NCBI GenBank assembly: GCA_018302335.1
Contig: JAGVZT010000068.1
Coordinates: 1 to 38,567 of the forward strand
Reading direction: 5' to 3'
Source of the DNA: Candidatus Woesearchaeota archaeon
Lineage (GTDB): Archaea; Nanobdellota; Nanobdellia; Woesearchaeales; JAGVZT01
DNA: 38,567 nucleotides
The translations under genes and the position numbers were made by a program. How positions within the stretch are numbered: the first letter of the stretch is position 1; the number at the start of each line of letters is the position of its first letter. The notes under the pieces are model-generated. The model was not told where the DNA came from. It saw nothing but the letters and a program-made list of their open reading frames with translations, and made no database searches. Shown here one piece after another: positions 1 through 7,544 of this stretch.

Positions 1-884
1 TTCCGCTTCACGCCGAGAGGGCCTGAGCCCGGCCCGCCGCCGCCGTGCGGCGTCGAGAAGGACTTGTGGAGGTTCAGGTGGATGAGGTCGAATCCGAGGT
101 CTCCGAAGCGCGCGACGCCCAGCAGGGCGTTCGCGTTCGCCCCGTCGCCGTAGAGCAGCCCCCCGTGTTTGTGCACGATTCTCGCAATCTCCAGGATGTC
201 CTTCTCGAAGAGCCCGTGGGTGTTCGGGTTCGTGAGCATCATCCCGACGACGTCGCTGTCCATCGCTCTCTCCAGCGCGTCCAGGTCCACGCACCCGTCG
301 GGCCCACCCTTCAGCTCGACGCTCTCGAAGCCCGAGAGCGCAACGCTCGCCGGATTCGTCCCGTGTGCGCTGTCGGGGATGAGCATCTTCCTGCGCCTCT
401 CCCCGATGGCGTCGAAGTGCGCTTTCATCACCAGGACGCCAGTGAATTCGCCATGGGCCCCGGCCGCAGGCTGCAGGGTGTACGCGTCCATCCCCGTGAT
501 TGCGCAGAGGAGCTGCTCCAGCTCGTGCATGAGCCGCAGCGCGCCCTGGCAGTGGGTCTCCGGAAGGAAGGGGTGGAGCTGGCTGAACCCGGGCAGCCTG
601 GCGACCGCTTCGTTCACCCGCGGGTTGTACTTCATGGTGCAGCTTCCCAGCGGATAGAATCCTGTATCGACGCCGAAGTTCTTCCTGCTCAACGCGGTGT
701 AGTGCCGCACCACTTCTACCTCCGGCAGGGAGGGGAGGGGAAGTTGCTGCCTGCGCAGTTCGCCCGGCAGCCTGCCCTCGGCAGGCACGTCCAGCTTCGG
801 GAGCCGCATCACTGCGGAGCCCGGCCTGTCCTTCTCGAAGAGCAGCCGGTCATGCGTGTCGGCGGCCTGCGGAGAGTTGCTCAT
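1..884 (-). CDS. gcvPB: Glycine dehydrogenase (decarboxylating) subunit 2, C-terminus cut by window edge
   Basis: This is the PLP-binding half of the split P-protein, which decarboxylates glycine and passes the aminomethyl group to the lipoyl arm of GcvH. About 294 codons are present and the reading frame runs off the left edge. The translation starts MSNSPQAADTHDRL and contains GFYPLGSCTMKYNPRVNE, the TLQPAAGAHGE stretch, IPDSAHGTNPAS and the PLP site LNLHKSFSTPHGGGGPGSGP; the Schiff-base lysine is at about residue 274. All of these are hallmarks of GcvPB. The ATG at 882-884 overlaps the gcvPA stop (ATGA), so the two are translationally coupled. It is the last visible gene of gcvT-gcvH-gcvPA-gcvPB. 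The identification is secure; only the C-terminus is missing. Confidence 0.95.
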   Translation of the reverse strand, partial: MSNSPQAADTHDRLLFEKDRPGSAVMRLPKLDVPAEGRLPGELRRQQLPLPSLPEVEVVRHYTALSRKNFGVDTGFYPLGSCTMKYNPRVNEAVARLPGFSQLHPFLPETHCQGALRLMHELEQLLCAITGMDAYTLQPAAGAHGEFTGVLVMKAHFDAIGERRRKMLIPDSAHGTNPASVALSGFESVELKGGPDGCVDLDALERAMDSDVVGMMLTNPNTHGLFEKDILEIARIVHKHGGLLYGDGANANALLGVARFGDLGFDLIHLNLHKSFSTPHGGGGPGSGPLGVKR

Positions 885-2218
885 CGCGGGCCTCCGAGCA
901 GGGAAGCGAGCTCGTCGATTTCGTCTTTGGTATTCATCTCCGTGACGCACAGCAGCAGGGCATCACGCAGTTCCTTCCGGTCGGGATAGAGCGCCTTCAG
1001 CGGGAGACCGGCGATGACGTCGCGCTCCGCAAGAGAGGCATGCGCGCGCCCGGCATCCGGGATGAGCGCGATGAACTCGTTGTAGTGCGGCCGGTCTTCG
1101 TGGGGGATGCGGACTCTCATCGTCGAGAGTGCCTTGCGGGCATACGCCGCCTTCTGGAGATTGAGCTCGGCAAGCTCCCGGAGATTGGGGCCGAGCAGGG
1201 CGAGATGGATGGCGCACGCGAGCGCGTTGAGCTGCTGGCTGGTGCAGATGTTGGATGTCGCCTTCTCGCGGCGGATGTGCTGCTCCCGCGCCTGCAGGGT
1301 GAGGGTGAAACCACGTTTCCCTTCTGAGTCGAGGGTCTGCCCGACGAGCCTGCCGGGGATGTGGCGCATGTGCTCCTCCCTGGTCGCCATGAAGCCGCAG
1401 TGCGGCCCGCCGAAGGAGAGCGGGCTGCCGAAGCTCTGCGCCTCTCCCACCGCGATGTCCGCGCCCATCTCCCCCGCAGGCTTCAGGATGCCGAGCGAGG
1501 TGGCCTCGCAGCTCAGCGCGATGAGCAGCGCCCCCTTCCGATGGGCATCGTCGGCGAGGGCGCGGTAATCCTCGACGACGCCGAAGAAGTTCGGGCTCTG
1601 GACTATCACCGCGGCGGTGTCGCTCCCGATGGCCTGCGTGCCCGCAGGGTCGGTGCCTCCATCCCGGGAAGGGAGTTCTCTGATGACGAGTCTCCCTCCG
1701 CGCGCATAGGTCTTCAGCACCTGGCGGTAGTGCGGGTGCACCGCGTCGCTCACCAGGATATCCTTTTTGGAAGTGATGCCGGCCGCCATGACCGCCGCTT
1801 CGGCAAGGGCCGTGGCGCCGTCATAGACCGAGGCGTTCGCCAGGTCCATACCGGTGAGCTGGCAGATGAGGGTCTGGAACTCGAAGATGGCCTGGAGGCT
1901 GCCCTGGCTCGCCTCCGCCTGGTAGGGGGTATAGGCCGTGAAGAACTCGCCCCGGAGGAGGAGTTGGTCCACCGCGGCCGGGATGTAATGTCTGTAGGCT
2001 CCTGCGCCGAGGAAGGAGAGGCGGGGCAGCCTGTTCGTCCCCGCGATGCCCGATAGCAGAGTGCTGACTTCCTGCTCGCTCAGCCCCTCCGGGATTCCCA
2101 GCGGGGAGCGGAGCCGCACCTTCTCCGGGATGTCCTTGAAGAGAGCGCCGATGCTCGCGAGCCGGAGCTCGGCGAGCATCGCCTTCCTGTCGTCGGGAGT
2201 AAGGGCGGCGTATGCCAT
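881..2218 (-). CDS. gcvPA: Glycine dehydrogenase (decarboxylating) subunit 1
   Basis: N-terminal half of the split glycine decarboxylase, 445 aa, the usual length for GcvPA. It pairs with GcvPB to form the P-protein heterotetramer (family knowledge). Typical segments are FLGAGAYRHYIPAAVDQLL, FFTAYTPYQAEASQGSLQ, the substrate-side NASVYDGATALAEA, and GGPHCGFMA followed by MRHIPGRLVGQT. The start chosen is the ATG at 2218, two bases after the gcvH stop, giving MAYAALTPDDRKAM, which matches family N-termini; upstream extension in this frame would run into gcvH. The stop overlaps the gcvPB start. Expression presumably follows the single promoter upstream of gcvT. Confidence 0.96.
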   Translation of the reverse strand: MAYAALTPDDRKAMLAELRLASIGALFKDIPEKVRLRSPLGIPEGLSEQEVSTLLSGIAGTNRLPRLSFLGAGAYRHYIPAAVDQLLLRGEFFTAYTPYQAEASQGSLQAIFEFQTLICQLTGMDLANASVYDGATALAEAAVMAAGITSKKDILVSDAVHPHYRQVLKTYARGGRLVIRELPSRDGGTDPAGTQAIGSDTAAVIVQSPNFFGVVEDYRALADDAHRKGALLIALSCEATSLGILKPAGEMGADIAVGEAQSFGSPLSFGGPHCGFMATREEHMRHIPGRLVGQTLDSEGKRGFTLTLQAREQHIRREKATSNICTSQQLNALACAIHLALLGPNLRELAELNLQKAAYARKALSTMRVRIPHEDRPHYNEFIALIPDAGRAHASLAERDVIAGLPLKALYPDRKELRDALLLCVTEMNTKDEIDELASLLGGPR

Positions 2219-2220
2219 GG

Positions 2221-2601
2221 TCACTTGGCGATGAATTTCTGGTATGCGGCAGCGTCCATCAGGCTCTTCAGCTCTCCTGCATTGGTTGCCTTGAGCTTCA
2301 CGAGCCATCCGTCGCCGTACGGAGCGGTGTTGATAAGCTGCGGCTCCTTGAGCAGCCGTTCATTGACAGCGATGACCTCTCCGCTCGCGGGAGAGAAGAC
2401 GTCCGCGACCGCCTTCATGGTTTCCAGCACCAGGAGCTTGCCCATCTGCTTTACCGTAGTGCCAGTCTTCGGAAGCTCGACGTAGACGATGTCGTGCAGC
2501 TCGCCCTGGGCGTAGTCGGTGATGCCCATCACCACCGTTCCGCCTTCGAGACGGGCCCACTCGTGTTCCTTGCTGTAATGAAGTCCTTCCGGGATGTTCA
2601 T
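2221..2601 (-). CDS. gcvH: Glycine cleavage system H protein (lipoyl carrier)
   Basis: A 126-residue H protein that carries the aminomethyl intermediate on a lipoylated lysine between the P and T proteins. The sequence opens MNIPEGLHYSKEHEWARLEG, the classic start of GcvH, and contains GITDYAQGELHDIVYVELP. The lipoylation loop is LETMKAVADVFSPASGEV. The family more often has ESVK before the lysine, so ETMK is a mild variant; it also resembles the loop of acyltransferase lipoyl domains. The ATG at 2601 overlaps the gcvT stop by four bases. No lipoate ligase or synthase gene is visible in the window. Confidence 0.97.
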   Translation of the reverse strand: MNIPEGLHYSKEHEWARLEGGTVVMGITDYAQGELHDIVYVELPKTGTTVKQMGKLLVLETMKAVADVFSPASGEVIAVNERLLKEPQLINTAPYGDGWLVKLKATNAGELKSLMDAAAYQKFIAK

Positions 2602-3767
2602 CTCCTACCACCTGCGAATGCGTAGAAAGGCCTCTTGACCACGCGCGCGGGGATGCGCCTCTCGCGGACCTCGACCCGTACCTCGTCTCCCGTCGAAACG
2701 ATGCCCGTTTCCGTAAGCGCGAGCGCGATGCTCTTCCCCAGCGTCGGAGAGAATGTGCCCGAGGTCACGGCTCCGATGGTGACCGCATCGTCCTCGCTGT
2801 CGGGCCGCATCACCGCGCAGTGCTGCCGGGCGATGGCGCGCTCCATCTCAAGGGCGATGAGCTCTCTCGGAGCGCCGCCGCGCTTCTGCCCGAGAAGCGC
2901 CTCGCCGCCGATGCCAGCAGGATTCTTCTCGCGCACCGCCCATCCCACCCCGCCCTCGACAGGAGAGATATCCTCGGAGAGCTCATGGCCGTACAGCGGA
3001 TAGCAGGCCTCCAGTCGGAGGGAGTCGCGAGCGCCAAGTCCCGCGGGATGCAGTCCCCCTGATTTCCCGGCGTCGAGGAGAAGCTTCCACAGTCTCGAGG
3101 CGTGCGCGCTCCTGGTGTAGAGCTCGAATCCGTCCTCGCCGGTGTACCCCGTGCGGGAGACGAGCGCGAGAATCCCCCGGATGTCCACGAGCATCGCGTG
3201 GAATCGCGCCAGGCTTCCCACATCGCGGCCGAGCGGTTCGAGAATCTCCCTTGCCTGCGGCCCCTGGAGCGCGAGCATCGCGACGCCGCTGCCGATGTCC
3301 TCGATGGCAGTCTCGCGCGGACCTTCTTTCCTCCATTCCGCGAGGAGCCTGCGCAGCCATGCGAGGTCCTTCGGGGTGTTCGCGGCGTTGACCACGACCA
3401 TGTAAGCATGGCCGGCTTTCCTGGCGGGCAGCGCCCCCGCGCAGTCCATGCCGCTGATGTTGTAGACGAAGAGGTCGTCCACGGTTCCGCCGCTCGGGGT
3501 GCACATGGGGCTGTAGAGCGCCTCTCCCGGCGGGCACCGGGCGAGGTCGTTGGTGAGGGCCTGCTGGAGGAACGCTTCTGCATCCTCTCCGGTGACGAGG
3601 AACTCTCCCATGTGACTGGTGTCGAACAGCCCTGCGGCTGTCCTCGTGGCGATGTGCTCCGCGATGATGCCGGTGTACTGCAGCGGCATGAGAAAGCCGC
3701 CGAACTCCACCATCTTGCCCCCGAGCGCGAGGTGCGCGTCATGGAGCGGACTTGTGAGCGCTACCAT
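2598..3767 (-). CDS. gcvT: Aminomethyltransferase (glycine cleavage T protein)
   Basis: T protein, 389 aa, releases ammonia from the H-protein-bound aminomethyl group and transfers the one-carbon unit to a folate-type or tetrahydromethanopterin-type carrier; which carrier is used cannot be told from sequence. Diagnostic segments are SPLHDAHLALGGKMVEFGG, AGLFDTSHMGEF, ALTNDLA, SRTGYTGEDGFELY and LGARDSLRLEACYPLYGHEL. The C-terminal barrel domain runs from about residue 290. It is the first gene of the gcv operon: a TATA box lies at 3795-3804 and a GGGGAG ribosome site just before the ATG at 3767. The gene is divergent from groL across a 236-bp gap that also holds a dispersed repeat. Confidence 0.96.
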   Translation of the reverse strand: MVALTSPLHDAHLALGGKMVEFGGFLMPLQYTGIIAEHIATRTAAGLFDTSHMGEFLVTGEDAEAFLQQALTNDLARCPPGEALYSPMCTPSGGTVDDLFVYNISGMDCAGALPARKAGHAYMVVVNAANTPKDLAWLRRLLAEWRKEGPRETAIEDIGSGVAMLALQGPQAREILEPLGRDVGSLARFHAMLVDIRGILALVSRTGYTGEDGFELYTRSAHASRLWKLLLDAGKSGGLHPAGLGARDSLRLEACYPLYGHELSEDISPVEGGVGWAVREKNPAGIGGEALLGQKRGGAPRELIALEMERAIARQHCAVMRPDSEDDAVTIGAVTSGTFSPTLGKSIALALTETGIVSTGDEVRVEVRERRIPARVVKRPFYAFAGGRR

Positions 3768-3794
3768 ACTCCCCGTCCAGAATCCCTCCGGGCG

Positions 3795-3804
3795 TTATAT
3801 ATAG
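3795..3804 (-). promoter_or_regulatory. TATA box of the gcv operon
   Basis: The minus-strand sequence CTATATATAA is centred about 32 bases upstream of the gcvT ATG, in an otherwise GC-rich spacer. The spacing implies a very short leader that contains GGGGAG as ribosome-binding site. Confidence 0.65.
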
Positions 3805-3845
3805 ATTTTGCGTCTCCGGCCGCCCTGCAGCGTGTCTCCGGACTT

Positions 3846-3913
3846 CGGCCGCGATGCCGCGCGAGTTCCTCGTTGTCCCGCCGGCATGGCGGACATCCTT
3901 CGCAATGTGGCCG
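3846..3913 (+). repeat. Dispersed CGGCCG-ended repeat, copy A (68 bp)
   Basis: Starts CGGCCGCGATGCCG and ends AATGTGGCCG. It lies between the divergent gcvT and groL promoters. Compared by eye and without gaps it matches copy B at 51 of 68 positions and copy C at 49 of 68. The ends form an imperfect inverted repeat (CGGCCGC plus TGC a few bases in), so one strand could fold into a long hairpin. Confidence 0.75.
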
Positions 3914-3962
3914 CGTCTCCCCAGCCGTACTGAACGTCCGTGCGGCTCCGGCGGACAAAGCG

Positions 3963-3970
3963 TTATAAAG
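3963..3970 (+). promoter_or_regulatory. TATA box of groL
   Basis: TTATAAAG lies about 37 bases before the groL ATG. A start site about 25 bases downstream would leave a short leader containing GGGGGTG. Confidence 0.6.
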
Positions 3971-4003
3971 CGGCCGGCGATTCCCCTCTCGGGGGTGTGG
4001 GAC

Positions 4004-5671
4004 ATGAACAAGCTCGATTTTGGGACTGATGCCAGGGAGAAGCTCGCCATGGGCGCGGACAAGCTCGCGCAGGCGGTGACCGCGACGCTCGGCCCGGGCG
4101 GCAGGGAAGTCATCATCCAGACGCAGTGGGGCTCTCCGACAGTCACGAAGGATGGTGTCACGGTGGCGAAGGCCATCGAGCTGGAGGACGCTCTGGAGAA
4201 TCTTGGCGCGACGCTCCTGAAGGAGGCCGCCATCAAGACCAACGATACCGCGGGGGACGGCACCACGACCGCGACCTTGCTCGCGCAGAGCATGTACCGC
4301 GCAGGGCTCAAGGCCATCGAGTCCGAGAACGTCAATCCCGTGTACCTGCGCCGGGGCATCGAGCAGGCTGTTCGGGCCATCGGTGAGCAGCTCTCCTCCC
4401 TGAAGCGCGACGTGCGCGACGCGGAGGAGATACGCAATGTGGCGCTGATATCCTCCAACCACGACGAGAGCATCGCGGATATCATCAGCATCGCCATCAG
4501 CGGCGGCACCCTCCGGAAGGGAGAGGAGGACGCCGCGGAGTACCAGGGTGTCGGACCTAACGGCGTCATCACGGTGAAGGAGGGCAAGACCAGCGACACC
4601 TCGCTGGAGTTCGTCGAGGGCTACGAGTTCGACCGCGGCTTCCGGTCGCCTTACTTCATCACCAATCCGGAGCGGCTCTCCGCGGAGCTCCCGGCGCCGC
4701 ATATCGTGCTCTACGACGGCAAGATGGGGCTGCCCGAGGTGGTGAAGGTGCTCGAGGAGGGCATGAAATCGGATCCTCGACCGTTCCTCTTCATCGCGGA
4801 GGATTTCGACGAGCAGGCTCTTGCGACTTTGGTGCTCAACACCCTCAAGGGGCACATCCGCGCCGCGGCGGTGAAGGCGCCCGGCTTCGGGGACAGGAGG
4901 AAGGCCCTGCTCGAGGACATCGCCATCGCGACAGGCGGAAAGGTCATCTCGTCTGAGGCAGGCCTGTATCTGGAGAAGATGACATCTGCGGCGGTCCTGG
5001 AATGCCTGGGTTCCGCGGACGAGGTTACCGTGGGAAAGGACGCGACCACCATCCTCGGAGCGCGCGCAGCGCCAGGTGCGGTGGAGAGCCGTGTCCGGCT
5101 GCTGGAGAAGGAATCCGAGGCGACCGCCTCGGACTACGATAAGGAGAAACTCCAGGAGCGCATCGCCAAGCTCGCGGGGAAGGTCGCGGTCATCAACATC
5201 GGCGCATACACCGAGATGGAGATGAAGGAGCGCAAGTACCGCGTCGAGGATGCGATGAACGCCACCCGCGCAGCGTCCAAGGAGGGCATCGTCCCCGGCG
5301 GCGGGGTGGCGTATCTCCGTCTCGCCCAGGGTCTTGAGGAGCGCATCGCCGCAGAGAAGGACCCTTCGACGAAGAAGGGGGTGCAGCTCGTCGCGGACGC
5401 CCTGCGCCAGCCGGCGTACCACATCGCGAAGAACGCGGGCGCCGATGCGGATGCGGTGCTCAAGAGGCTCTCCGCCGGTAAGGAGGCCTTCGGCTATGAC
5501 GCGCTGCGGCAGGAGTACGGGGACATGTACACGCTCGGGGTCATCGACCCCGCGCTCGTGGTGCGCTCGGCGATAGAGAACGCGGCGTCTGTCGCGGTCC
5601 ACCTGCTGAACGCCGAATGCGCAGTCACCGTGATACCGGAGAAGAAGGACGAGCCCGCGCACGAGGAGTGA
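4004..5671 (+). CDS. groL: Group I (GroEL-type) chaperonin
   Basis: A 555-residue Hsp60 of the bacterial group I class, not the archaeal thermosome. It has TATLGPGGREV (residues 26-36), KDGVTVAKAIELED and the ATP-site loop NDTAGDGTTTAT (80-91), the apical segment GYEFDRGFRSPYF, KAPGFGDRRKALLEDIA, and the C-terminal equatorial PGGGVAYLR. The tail ends VIPEKKDEPAHEE and lacks the Gly-Gly-Met repeats of many bacterial GroELs. ATG 4004 is used because it begins the conserved MNKLDFGTDAREKL and is preceded by GGGGGTG and a TATA box; in-frame codons upstream do not look like a chaperonin. No groES is adjacent. Group I chaperonins are known in a minority of archaea such as Methanosarcina, presumably by transfer from bacteria. 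Confidence 0.96.
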   Translation: MNKLDFGTDAREKLAMGADKLAQAVTATLGPGGREVIIQTQWGSPTVTKDGVTVAKAIELEDALENLGATLLKEAAIKTNDTAGDGTTTATLLAQSMYRAGLKAIESENVNPVYLRRGIEQAVRAIGEQLSSLKRDVRDAEEIRNVALISSNHDESIADIISIAISGGTLRKGEEDAAEYQGVGPNGVITVKEGKTSDTSLEFVEGYEFDRGFRSPYFITNPERLSAELPAPHIVLYDGKMGLPEVVKVLEEGMKSDPRPFLFIAEDFDEQALATLVLNTLKGHIRAAAVKAPGFGDRRKALLEDIAIATGGKVISSEAGLYLEKMTSAAVLECLGSADEVTVGKDATTILGARAAPGAVESRVRLLEKESEATASDYDKEKLQERIAKLAGKVAVINIGAYTEMEMKERKYRVEDAMNATRAASKEGIVPGGGVAYLRLAQGLEERIAAEKDPSTKKGVQLVADALRQPAYHIAKNAGADADAVLKRLSAGKEAFGYDALRQEYGDMYTLGVIDPALVVRSAIENAASVAVHLLNAECAVTVIPEKKDEPAHEE

Positions 5672-5699
5672 GCCCGTCGGTGGGTGGCCCCTTTGCTTG

Positions 5700-5763
5700 C
5701 GGCCGGAATGCCCGAGGATTTCCGCGCTTGCTCGCGGCATGCCGGGCATTCCCGGCGCGGCCG
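5700..5763 (+). repeat. Dispersed CGGCCG-ended repeat, copy E (64 bp)
   Basis: Lies 28 bases after the groL stop. Its first 35 bases match copy B at 26 positions. It is shorter than copy A by four bases in the middle, as is copy G. It also has an internal inverted pair GGAATGCCCG / CGGGCATTCC, so a strong hairpin is possible and it could act at the end of the groL transcript. Confidence 0.65.
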
Positions 5764-5780
5764 CCGGGAGTCCCAAAACC

Positions 5781-5788
5781 TTTTAAAC
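5781..5788 (+). promoter_or_regulatory. TATA box of the 121-aa protein gene
   Basis: TTTTAAAC lies about 50 bases before the ATG at 5834. A start near 5810 would give a leader of about 24 bases holding the perfect GGAGGT at 5822-5827. A second TATA-like CTTAAATAG at 5804-5812 would place the start at the ATG itself and remove the ribosome site, so the upstream box is preferred. Confidence 0.5.
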
Positions 5789-5833
5789 CGGACAGTATTC
5801 ACACTTAAATAGTGAGTAATCGGAGGTATTTGC

Positions 5834-6199
5834 ATGGCACTCGACGACACGCTCCATGAGCATCCGGATGGAATGTTCGACAGCCCCCTGGACTTCGCCC
5901 GCTCGCGATACGGGGAGCGGGACTACCGCTACTTCGATCTAGGGGGCCATGAAGTCACTCCGGACATCGGGGAGTCCCGTATCGCGCTCCGCTACAAGGA
6001 CGAGATTGAGGGCGCCCTCGCTTCGGGAGAGAATGTGGTCATCACCTTCCAGCGCGACCAGCTCACGGAGAGCCGGGGGGATGTCTGGGACCTCCGCCAG
6101 AAACTCAGCAGGCAGCGGGGCGCGTCTGCGCTCGTGAGAGAAATCAGCTATGACGGCAAGCCCGAAGTCCGCTACTTCCTGCTTTTCTCGAACGACTAG
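5834..6199 (+). CDS. Uncharacterised 121-aa soluble protein
   Basis: I do not recognise this protein. It is 121 aa, acidic and charged, with no membrane segment, signal peptide or cysteine. The N-terminal third is rich in Asp, Arg and Tyr (around YGERDYRYFDLGG); the rest reads like one small alpha/beta domain (ESRIALRYKDEIEGAL, NVVITFQRDQL, then a helix and EVRYFLLFSND). It has a TATA box and an exact GGAGGT site seven bases before the ATG, which supports it as a real gene. It stands alone between groL and pop5, flanked on both sides by dispersed repeats. No function is proposed. Confidence 0.7.
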   Translation: MALDDTLHEHPDGMFDSPLDFARSRYGERDYRYFDLGGHEVTPDIGESRIALRYKDEIEGALASGENVVITFQRDQLTESRGDVWDLRQKLSRQRGASALVREISYDGKPEVRYFLLFSND

Positions 6200-6214
6200 G
6201 GTCCTGGGAGCCTC

Positions 6215-6282
6215 CGGCCGTCATGCCGCACGAGTTCCGGGCTGTCTCGGCGGGATGCTGGATATTCTCCGCATGGCGGCCG
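6215..6282 (+). repeat. Dispersed CGGCCG-ended repeat, copy B (68 bp)
   Basis: Same length and orientation as copy A and 51 of 68 bases identical without gaps. It starts CGGCCGTCATGCCGC and ends GCATGGCGGCCG, between the unknown 121-aa gene and the pop5 promoter. Confidence 0.75.
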
Positions 6283-6318
6283 GCAACAGGCGTTTTGCCC
6301 TGCGTCCCTCCGCGCAAA

Positions 6319-6328
6319 CTTTAAATAG
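6319..6328 (+). promoter_or_regulatory. TATA box of the pop5-proteasome-exosome operon
   Basis: CTTTAAATAG in a GC-rich spacer, about 65 bases before the pop5 ATG. The predicted leader is about 40 bases. No other convincing promoter is seen until after rrp42, so this box probably drives all six genes. Confidence 0.6.
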
Positions 6329-6388
6329 CCCCGGCCTTTCCACCTTTCCTGCGAGAGACGAAGAGGCTGTGACTTCTTCCGTTATCAG

Positions 6389-6733
6389 ATGAAACCATTG
6401 TTGCCGACCCTCCGCGAGAGGAAACGATATCTCGTGGTCGAGGTCGTATCGGAAAAGCCAGTGACGTGGAGTGGCGCGAGACGCGCCATGGCCCGCGCTG
6501 GGCTCAATTCGCTCGGGGAGTTCGGGCTCTCCCGTGCCGGCCTCCGTTTCCTGGATGAAAAATGGGAGCAGTCGCGCCAGCGGGGCGCGCTCCGCGTGGC
6601 GCACACCTCTCTCGATGCGGTGCGCGCATCCCTCGCCTTCGTCCAGGAGATTGATGGGCAGCCCGCCCTGCTGCGCTCAGTGGGCGCCTCAGGGATGCTG
6701 CATCGCACTGAACGCTATCTGAAGGAGGAATGA
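6389..6733 (+). CDS. rnp2: Ribonuclease P protein component 2 (Pop5)
   Basis: A 114-aa protein subunit of archaeal RNase P, which trims the 5' leader of tRNA precursors; Pop5 works with Rpp30. The N-terminus MKPLLPTLRERKRYLVVEVV is the typical Pop5 opening, and the length fits. The end RSVGASGMLHRTERYLKEE resembles the usual C-terminal strand and helix. No clear ribosome site precedes the ATG. The last codons contain GGAGGA, which serves the next gene psmA, so the two are translationally linked. Position before psmA-sdo1-rrp4-rrp41-rrp42 is the conserved archaeal order. Confidence 0.93.
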   Translation: MKPLLPTLRERKRYLVVEVVSEKPVTWSGARRAMARAGLNSLGEFGLSRAGLRFLDEKWEQSRQRGALRVAHTSLDAVRASLAFVQEIDGQPALLRSVGASGMLHRTERYLKEE

Positions 6734-6735
6734 CC

Positions 6736-7539
6736 ATGGAGACCATGCCCCACCAGTTGATGGGATACGACAGAGCAATCACCATGTTCAGCCCGGACGG
6801 CAGGCTGCTCCAGGTGGAGTACGCCAAGAAGACCGTGAAGCAGGGCTCCACCGCCATCGGGCTCACCGCGACCGACGGCGTCGTCCTGGTCACGGACAAG
6901 CGCATCGTGGACAAGCTCATGGTGCCGGAGTCTATCGAGAAGATCTGGCAGGTGGACGAGCACATGGGCGCGACCGCCTCGGGCATCCTCTCCGATGCAC
7001 GGGTGCTCATCGAGCGGAGCCAGCTCAAGGCGCAGCAGCACCGCGTGGTGTACGGCACGCCCATCGACGCCCTCTCGGTGGTGAAGGACATCTGCAACCT
7101 CAAGCAGATATGCACCCAGAGCGGAGGGCTGCGCCCCTTCGGCGTGAGCATCCTCATCGCCGCCGTTGATGCGGCGGGGCCGAGGCTCTTCGAGACCAAT
7201 CCGACGGGGATTTACTTCCAGTACAAGGCGACCTCCATCGGCGAGGCGGAGACCGAGGTGGACGAGATACTCATCAAGGAGTATCACGAGAGCATGGACG
7301 TCAACGACTGCCTGCGTCTCGCCCTCCGTTCCCTCTACCGCACCCTGAAGGACTTCGAGCTCCGGCGCATCGACGCGGCGGTCATCAGCACGAAGGACAA
7401 GCAGTTCCGCAAGGTCCCCCAGGGCGAGCTGGAGAAGATGTTCAACGAGGTCAAGCAGAAGACGAAGCCGGACAGGACCGAGAAGCGCAAGAAGGAGCCC
7501 AGCGAGGAAGAGGAGGAGGACAATCCCGACCTCGGGTGA
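6736..7539 (+). CDS. psmA: Proteasome subunit alpha
   Basis: A 267-residue alpha subunit forming the outer, gating rings of the 20S proteasome. The N-terminal signature GYDRAITMFSPDGRLLQVEY is complete. The C-terminus has an extra charged tail (KPDRTEKRKKEPSEEEEEDN) that makes it longer than many archaeal homologues. Two starts are possible: ATG 6730 overlapping the pop5 stop, and ATG 6736. I prefer 6736 because GGAGGA at 6724-6729 is then six bases away; for 6730 it would be adjacent. The catalytic beta subunit and the PAN ATPase are not in the window. Confidence 0.96.
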   Translation: METMPHQLMGYDRAITMFSPDGRLLQVEYAKKTVKQGSTAIGLTATDGVVLVTDKRIVDKLMVPESIEKIWQVDEHMGATASGILSDARVLIERSQLKAQQHRVVYGTPIDALSVVKDICNLKQICTQSGGLRPFGVSILIAAVDAAGPRLFETNPTGIYFQYKATSIGEAETEVDEILIKEYHESMDVNDCLRLALRSLYRTLKDFELRRIDAAVISTKDKQFRKVPQGELEKMFNEVKQKTKPDRTEKRKKEPSEEEEEDNPDLG

Positions 7540-7544
7540 GCGCC

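Noticed and set aside
3761-5776. Long open frame of 671 codons on the minus strand opposite groL
   Set aside because: It is an antisense shadow of a GC-rich, clearly conserved chaperonin gene; its translation is Arg/Asp/Leu-rich without any family motif and it covers the groL promoter.
5804-5812. CTTAAATAG as TATA box of the 121-aa gene
   Set aside because: It would put transcription start at the ATG and waste the exact GGAGGT site; the box at 5781 fits better.
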